Source: Microcaldota archaeon
GTDB lineage: Archaea > Micrarchaeota > Micrarchaeia > Anstonellales > Anstonellaceae
Direction: 5' to 3'
Assembly: GCA_026396335.1 (NCBI GenBank)
Contig: JAPLWZ010000153.1
Location: 1-6,195 of the forward strand
Length of the DNA: 6,195 nt
A program made the position numbers and the translations under genes. The notes under the pieces were generated by a model. It worked only from the letters and a program-made list of their open reading frames with translations, was not told the origin of the DNA and ran no database searches. Of the stretch, positions 3,528 through 6,195 are shown piece by piece. Each line of letters starts with the position of its first letter. Position 1 is the first letter of the stretch.

Positions 3528-4811
3528 ATGTCCAAAGTAAAAGATCACACACTATCAGCAAAAGGGGAGAAGGAACTGGAATGGGCGCGCAGGAACATGC
3601 CGGCAATGGCTGCAATACGCGCGCGCTTTGCAAAAGAGCAGCCCTTCAAGGGATTGACAATCAGCACCGCGCTCCACCTTGAGAAAAAAACGGGCATACT
3701 CTTGGAAACTCTCGCAGCAGGCGGAGCAAAAGTTTACGCATCAAGCTGCAACCCGCTCACAACAGACGACACAGTGGCTGCTGCAATGGCGAAAAAAATG
3801 GACGTTTTCGCATGGAGCGGGCAAACAAACGACGAATATTATTTCTGCCTGAACTCCGTGCTTGACGGCAAGCCCGACATTGTTATTGACGACGGCTGCG
3901 ACCTAATCGGGCTTCTTCACGGCAAGAGGAAAGAAGGGCTCGCAAAAATTAAGGGTGCGTGCGAAGAGACGACAACGGGCATAACGCGCCTGCGCGCAAT
4001 GGAAAAGGCAGGCAAGCTTCTCTTTCCAGTCTACTCTGTGAACGACGCATACGCAAAATACCTGATAGATAATCAGATCGGCACTGCACAATCGGCAGTC
4101 GAGGCAATATCCCGCGCCACCAACAGCCTCATCGCAGGCAAAACAGTAGTTATCGCAGGCTACGGCTGGTGCGGCAGGGGAGTAGCCTCTCGCATGAAGG
4201 GTCTCGGGGCAAATGTAATTGTTGTAGAAATAGCAGGCACGCTCGGGCCTCACGAGTCCGGCATGCACCGCGCGCTTTCCGCGCTTTACGACGGCTTCCG
4301 TGTCATGAGCATGCCGTCTGCTGCGCGCGAAGGAGACATATTCATCACTGCAACTGGCAACAAGAATGTGCTTGATTCGCAGCACTTTTCGCTAATGAAA
4401 AACGGCGCAATACTTTGCAACACAGGCCACTTCAACGTGGAAATAAACGAGCCCGCGCTCCGCAAAATGAGCAGCAAAGTGGAAGACATGAAGGACAACG
4501 TAGTCGGCTACACTATAACAGGCGGCAAGACAATCTACTTGCTTTCAGAAGGCAGGCTTGTGAACCTCGCGCGCCCGTCCGGGCAGGGCCACCCGATAGA
4601 AATAATGGATGGCTCATTCGCCGTGCAGGCACTCTGCTGCGAACAGATTGCAAAGGCGAAAAAAGGGGCTCTCAAGCCAGGGGTAATGGACGTGCCAACA
4701 GAAATAGACAACGCAGTTGCCACTTTACTCATCGAATCCCGCGGCGTGCGGCTCGAAAAGCCGACAAAAGAGCAGATTGAATACGCGGAGAGCTTTGACG
4801 AAGGGACGTAG
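3528..4811 (+). CDS. ahcY: S-adenosylhomocysteine hydrolase (adenosylhomocysteinase)
   Basis: 427 residues, full length for the archaeal form. It splits S-adenosylhomocysteine into homocysteine and adenosine using bound NAD, removing the product inhibitor of methyltransferases in the cytosol. The substrate domain holds ALHLEKKTG (His50), SSCNPLTTDD (72-81), DDGCDL (Asp122), EETTTG (146-151) and VNDAYAKYLIDN (171-182; Lys177, Asp181). The NAD Rossmann domain starts VVIAGYGWCGRG (207-218). CNTGHFNVEI (297-306, His301), GRLVNLARPSGQGHP (342-356) and DGSFAVQAL (361-369) complete the family pattern. The C-terminal K-x-x-x-Y-R-Y tail of bacterial and eukaryotic enzymes is absent, as in many archaea. 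An odd stretch (236-247) follows the ribose-binding Glu234, where the family normally has a short D-P turn. ATG 3528 is supported by GGAGAGGG just upstream. It converges with the asparaginase gene, with 9 bases between stops. Confidence 0.96.
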   Translation: MSKVKDHTLSAKGEKELEWARRNMPAMAAIRARFAKEQPFKGLTISTALHLEKKTGILLETLAAGGAKVYASSCNPLTTDDTVAAAMAKKMDVFAWSGQTNDEYYFCLNSVLDGKPDIVIDDGCDLIGLLHGKRKEGLAKIKGACEETTTGITRLRAMEKAGKLLFPVYSVNDAYAKYLIDNQIGTAQSAVEAISRATNSLIAGKTVVIAGYGWCGRGVASRMKGLGANVIVVEIAGTLGPHESGMHRALSALYDGFRVMSMPSAAREGDIFITATGNKNVLDSQHFSLMKNGAILCNTGHFNVEINEPALRKMSSKVEDMKDNVVGYTITGGKTIYLLSEGRLVNLARPSGQGHPIEIMDGSFAVQALCCEQIAKAKKGALKPGVMDVPTEIDNAVATLLIESRGVRLEKPTKEQIEYAESFDEGT

Positions 4812-4820
4812 GGCACGCAG

Positions 4821-5312
4821 TTAAGGGTGCAAGCGTTCGAACCGTCCAATCTCCCTATTCTTCCTCACGTTGTCGTGGTTGAAGCAGTGCCCGTTCATTG
4901 CAATGTACACGCCGTGCGGAAGAGTTTTTGCAAATGCAATCGCGGTGCCAAGGTTGAACAATCCATCAGATGAGCCGAACTTATAGGGGATCATCGCGCC
5001 TGTCAGCACAATCGTCTTTCCCTTAACTTCTTCAGCAAGCAGCTTCGCGGTTTCCACCATGCTGTCTGTGCCGTGCGTGATTACTATCTTGTCCTCGCGC
5101 GCATTCTGGCAGTTATAGGCAATTATCCGCCTGTCTGACTCGTTCATATCCCGCGAATCCATCATCATGAGCGTGCGCACCTCGATATCTGCCTCGCAGC
5201 GTCCCATCTTAAGCATCTCGTGAACGTGCGTCTCATTGAAGAAAAGCTCACCCGAAAGCTCGTTATACTCCTTGTCGAATGTGCCTCCTGTGATGAAAAT
5301 CCTTACTGCCAT
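4821..5312 (-). CDS. Short single-domain asparaginase-like protein
   Basis: 163 residues from ATG 5312, preceded by GGAGGT (5324-5319) with a 6-base spacer. It matches the N-terminal catalytic domain of L-asparaginases: RIFITGGTFDKEY (4-16) with the nucleophile Thr11, HGTDSMVET (80-88) with Thr82 and Asp83, LTGAMIPYKFGSSDG (103-117), and DNVRKN (147-152), in which Lys151 aligns with the catalytic Lys162 of the E. coli type II enzyme. The C-terminal domain of ordinary asparaginases (about 330 residues) is absent. Stand-alone proteins of about 160 residues starting with ITGGTFDKEYN form a known subfamily, so it is probably complete. Asparagine hydrolysis is likely but unproven. The frame is open upstream to an ATG at 5369, adding 19 unusual residues encoded by the hairpin region. 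The promoter is at about 5420, giving an unusually long leader of about 85 bases if translation starts at 5312. Confidence 0.85.
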   Translation of the reverse strand: MAVRIFITGGTFDKEYNELSGELFFNETHVHEMLKMGRCEADIEVRTLMMMDSRDMNESDRRIIAYNCQNAREDKIVITHGTDSMVETAKLLAEEVKGKTIVLTGAMIPYKFGSSDGLFNLGTAIAFAKTLPHGVYIAMNGHCFNHDNVRKNREIGRFERLHP

Positions 5313-5333
5313 GAAAAAACCTCCGGTTTTTTC
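5313..5333 (-). promoter_or_regulatory. Hairpin containing the asparaginase Shine-Dalgarno
   Basis: On the transcript strand GAAAAAACC, loop GGA, then GGTTTTTTC form a perfect 9-bp stem with a 3-base loop that ends at the base before the ATG. The Shine-Dalgarno GGAGGT is made of the whole loop plus the first three bases of the 3' arm. Folding could hide the ribosome site, and the A-U-rich stem would melt easily. The structure is seen in the sequence; translational or thermal control is inference. Confidence 0.6.
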
Positions 5334-5336
5334 AGA

Positions 5337-5360
5337 TGTGGAACGGGTTGCCGTTCCACA
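5337..5360 (-). promoter_or_regulatory. Second perfect hairpin in the asparaginase leader
   Basis: TGTGGAACGG and CCGTTCCACA pair perfectly over 10 bp around a 4-base loop. It lies 3 bases upstream of the Shine-Dalgarno hairpin, so the leader has two adjacent stem-loops. As double-stranded DNA it could also be a repressor dyad. Confidence 0.6.
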
Positions 5361-5419
5361 CTGATGCATTCCACCTCTGTAATTACGTCTGAGCGCCTCT
5401 CAACTTCCCGTCCGCAACC

Positions 5420-5426
5420 TATATAT
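5420..5426 (-). promoter_or_regulatory. TATA element for the asparaginase gene
   Basis: On the minus strand, GGAAAAGGC is followed by ATATATA, resembling a BRE-TATA pair. Transcription would start near 5397, about 28 bases before the ATG at 5369 and about 85 before the ATG at 5312. Confidence 0.55.
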
Positions 5427-5465
5427 GCCTTTTCCAGTTTAACAGTCCCTTGCGCTTAGTTAGTC

Positions 5466-5475
5466 TAGTTAACTA
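5466..5475. repeat. 10-bp perfect palindrome upstream of the SSB gene
   Basis: TAGTTAACTA reads the same on both strands. It sits about 33 bp upstream of the SSB start, in the region where its TATA box should be. It could be part of the promoter (TTAACTATAG) or an operator; the sequence alone does not decide. Confidence 0.35.
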
Positions 5476-5507
5476 TAGCGATCATGTATTCTAGTGGGAG
5501 TGATATG

Positions 5508-5798
5508 ATGACAAAAATAAGCGAACTCAAATCCGGAACAGGCGACGCAAACATTGCAGGCGAAATAGTCAGCATTGACGAGCCGCGCGACGTTATAACC
5601 AAATTCGGCAAAAAGACCCGCGTTGCATCCGCAAAGATCAAGGACGCATCGGGCGAAATCACGCTCTCCCTCTGGGGCGATGACGCTGACAAGTTCGCGC
5701 AGGGCGACAAGGTCACGATCGAGAAGGGCTGGGTGTCCGAGTTCAAGGGCAACCTGCAAATCTCAGCCGGCAAGTTCGGCAAGATCACCAAGGAATAA
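5508..5798 (+). CDS. Single OB-fold ssDNA-binding protein, crenarchaeal SSB type
   Basis: 96 residues from ATG 5508; an adjacent in-frame ATG at 5505 is possible. GGGAGTGAT (5496-5504) is the Shine-Dalgarno, and its spacing favours 5508. The protein is one OB fold: MTKISELKSG, then IAGEIVSIDEPRDVITKFG (16-34), VASAKIKDASGEITLSLWGD (39-58), and IEKGWVSEFKGNLQISAG (71-88). It closely follows the Sulfolobus SSB pattern. With this start, Trp56, Trp75 and Phe79 fall at the same numbers as the DNA-stacking aromatics known in that protein. The flexible acidic tail used for protein contacts in Sulfolobus SSB is absent; the protein ends just after the OB fold. The likely role is protecting single-stranded DNA in replication and repair. 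RNA binding is an alternative, since the fold alone does not separate them. Confidence 0.88.
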   Translation: MTKISELKSGTGDANIAGEIVSIDEPRDVITKFGKKTRVASAKIKDASGEITLSLWGDDADKFAQGDKVTIEKGWVSEFKGNLQISAGKFGKITKE

Positions 5799-5810
5799 GC
5801 TTTCCTTTGA

Positions 5811-5846
5811 TTTTTTATTTTCATTTTATTTTTTTTATTTTGTTTT
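5811..5846 (+). terminator. Oligo-T tract ending the SSB transcript
   Basis: Starting 13 bases after the TAA stop, T-runs of 6, 4, 4, 8, 4 and 4 follow one another, broken by single A, C or G bases or CA. Serial T-runs are strong archaeal terminators. The tract also occupies the place where a thermosome promoter would be expected, 40-75 bp before that start codon. Confidence 0.7.
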
Positions 5847-5888
5847 GATTCTCGCATCCATTTCTAATACTCTAAAAAGGTGATAAAT

Positions 5889-6195
5889 ATGGCAAGAACT
5901 ATGGAAGGACAGGAAGTTATGGTTCTCCCCGAGGGGAGCAACCGTCTGCAGGGCAGGAACGCCCAGCGCATCAACATCGCTGTTGCATACGCGGTCGCAA
6001 ACATCGTGCGCACCACGCTTGGCCCCAAGGGCATGGACAAGATGCTTGTGTCCGAACTCGGAGACATAGTGATCACAAACGACGGCGCAACCATTCTCGA
6101 AGAGATGAACGTTGAGCACCCGGCTGCAAAGATAATGGTGGAAATCGCAAAGACGCAGGACAAGGAAGTCGGCGACGGAACAACCACATCTGTAA
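5889..6195 (+). CDS. thsA: Thermosome subunit (group II chaperonin), N-terminal part; continues past the right edge
   Basis: 102 codons are visible with no stop. The start is ATG 5889, set by AGGTGAT (5878-5884) with a 4-base spacer. The thermosome builds an eight- or nine-membered double ring that folds proteins using ATP, with a built-in lid. The visible part of the equatorial ATPase domain contains NAQRINIAVAYAVANIVRTT (24-43), the nucleotide-binding TLGPKGMDKML (43-53), NDGATIL (64-70), HPAAK (77-81) and the catalytic GDGTTT (95-100). All are typical of group II chaperonins. Whether it is the alpha or beta subunit, or the only one, cannot be told, so the symbol is provisional. No clear TATA box is visible between the oligo-T tract and the Shine-Dalgarno. 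Confidence 0.95.
   Translation, partial: MARTMEGQEVMVLPEGSNRLQGRNAQRINIAVAYAVANIVRTTLGPKGMDKMLVSELGDIVITNDGATILEEMNVEHPAAKIMVEIAKTQDKEVGDGTTTSV

Noticed and set aside
3903..4385. A 160-codon minus-strand open frame
   Set aside because: It lies wholly antisense to the SAH hydrolase, whose conserved motifs cover the same bases; the translation is cysteine-rich and matches no family.
5313..5333. The A/T hairpin as a terminator of an upstream minus-strand transcript
   Set aside because: The T-run is immediately followed by a start codon with a well-placed Shine-Dalgarno, and no minus-strand gene lies just upstream.
1..6195. CRISPR array, insertion-sequence ends or rRNA
   Set aside because: No regularly spaced repeats, transposase-like frames, terminal inverted repeats or rRNA signatures were seen on either strand.

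Overview
This window looks archaeal. It holds the start of a thermosome (group II chaperonin) subunit, a DUF424 protein, a crenarchaeal-type single-OB-fold ssDNA-binding protein, an S-adenosylhomocysteine hydrolase, and promoters with TATA boxes about 26 bp from leaderless or short-leader start codons. Shine-Dalgarno motifs of the GGAGGT/GGTGAT type precede other genes. The lineage cannot be fixed from the sequence; an uncultured or DPANN-like archaeon is possible but not shown.

Positions 1-1062 form an accessory-looking block. A divergent promoter near 97-105 serves a small minus-strand gene that runs off the left edge and a plus-strand winged-helix regulator. The regulator frame stops at a TAA, then stays open for 46 more codons. 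It is followed by a ribbon-helix-helix (RHH) antitoxin-like gene with a strong Shine-Dalgarno site. The RHH frame runs straight through a tRNA-Val(UAC) gene (938-1010), which suggests a recombination or integration junction next to the tRNA.

Positions 1022-1985 hold a minus-strand lipoprotein gene and the plus-strand DUF424 gene. They diverge from one TATA-like element exactly midway between their two start codons. Positions 2071-2854 hold two tandem ACT-domain genes. They are clear paralogues, but the first has lost about 33 residues of its second ACT domain.

Positions 2873-3462 (minus) are the decayed remains of an NFACT (RqcH/Rqc2/Tae2 family) gene. An N-terminal fragment is joined out of frame to the central coiled coil, and the tRNA-recognition core and NFACT-R domain are gone. 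Its promoter region, shared with the S-adenosylhomocysteine hydrolase gene (3528-4811, complete, with its key residues), still looks intact.

Positions 4821-5312 (minus) encode a short single-domain asparaginase-like protein. Its leader contains two perfect hairpins, and the one abutting the start codon contains the Shine-Dalgarno sequence. Positions 5508-5798 encode the ssDNA-binding protein. An oligo-T tract follows, and the thermosome gene begins at 5889 and runs off the right edge. From about 1022 rightwards the genes are mostly housekeeping, arranged as single genes with their own promoters rather than as a long operon.
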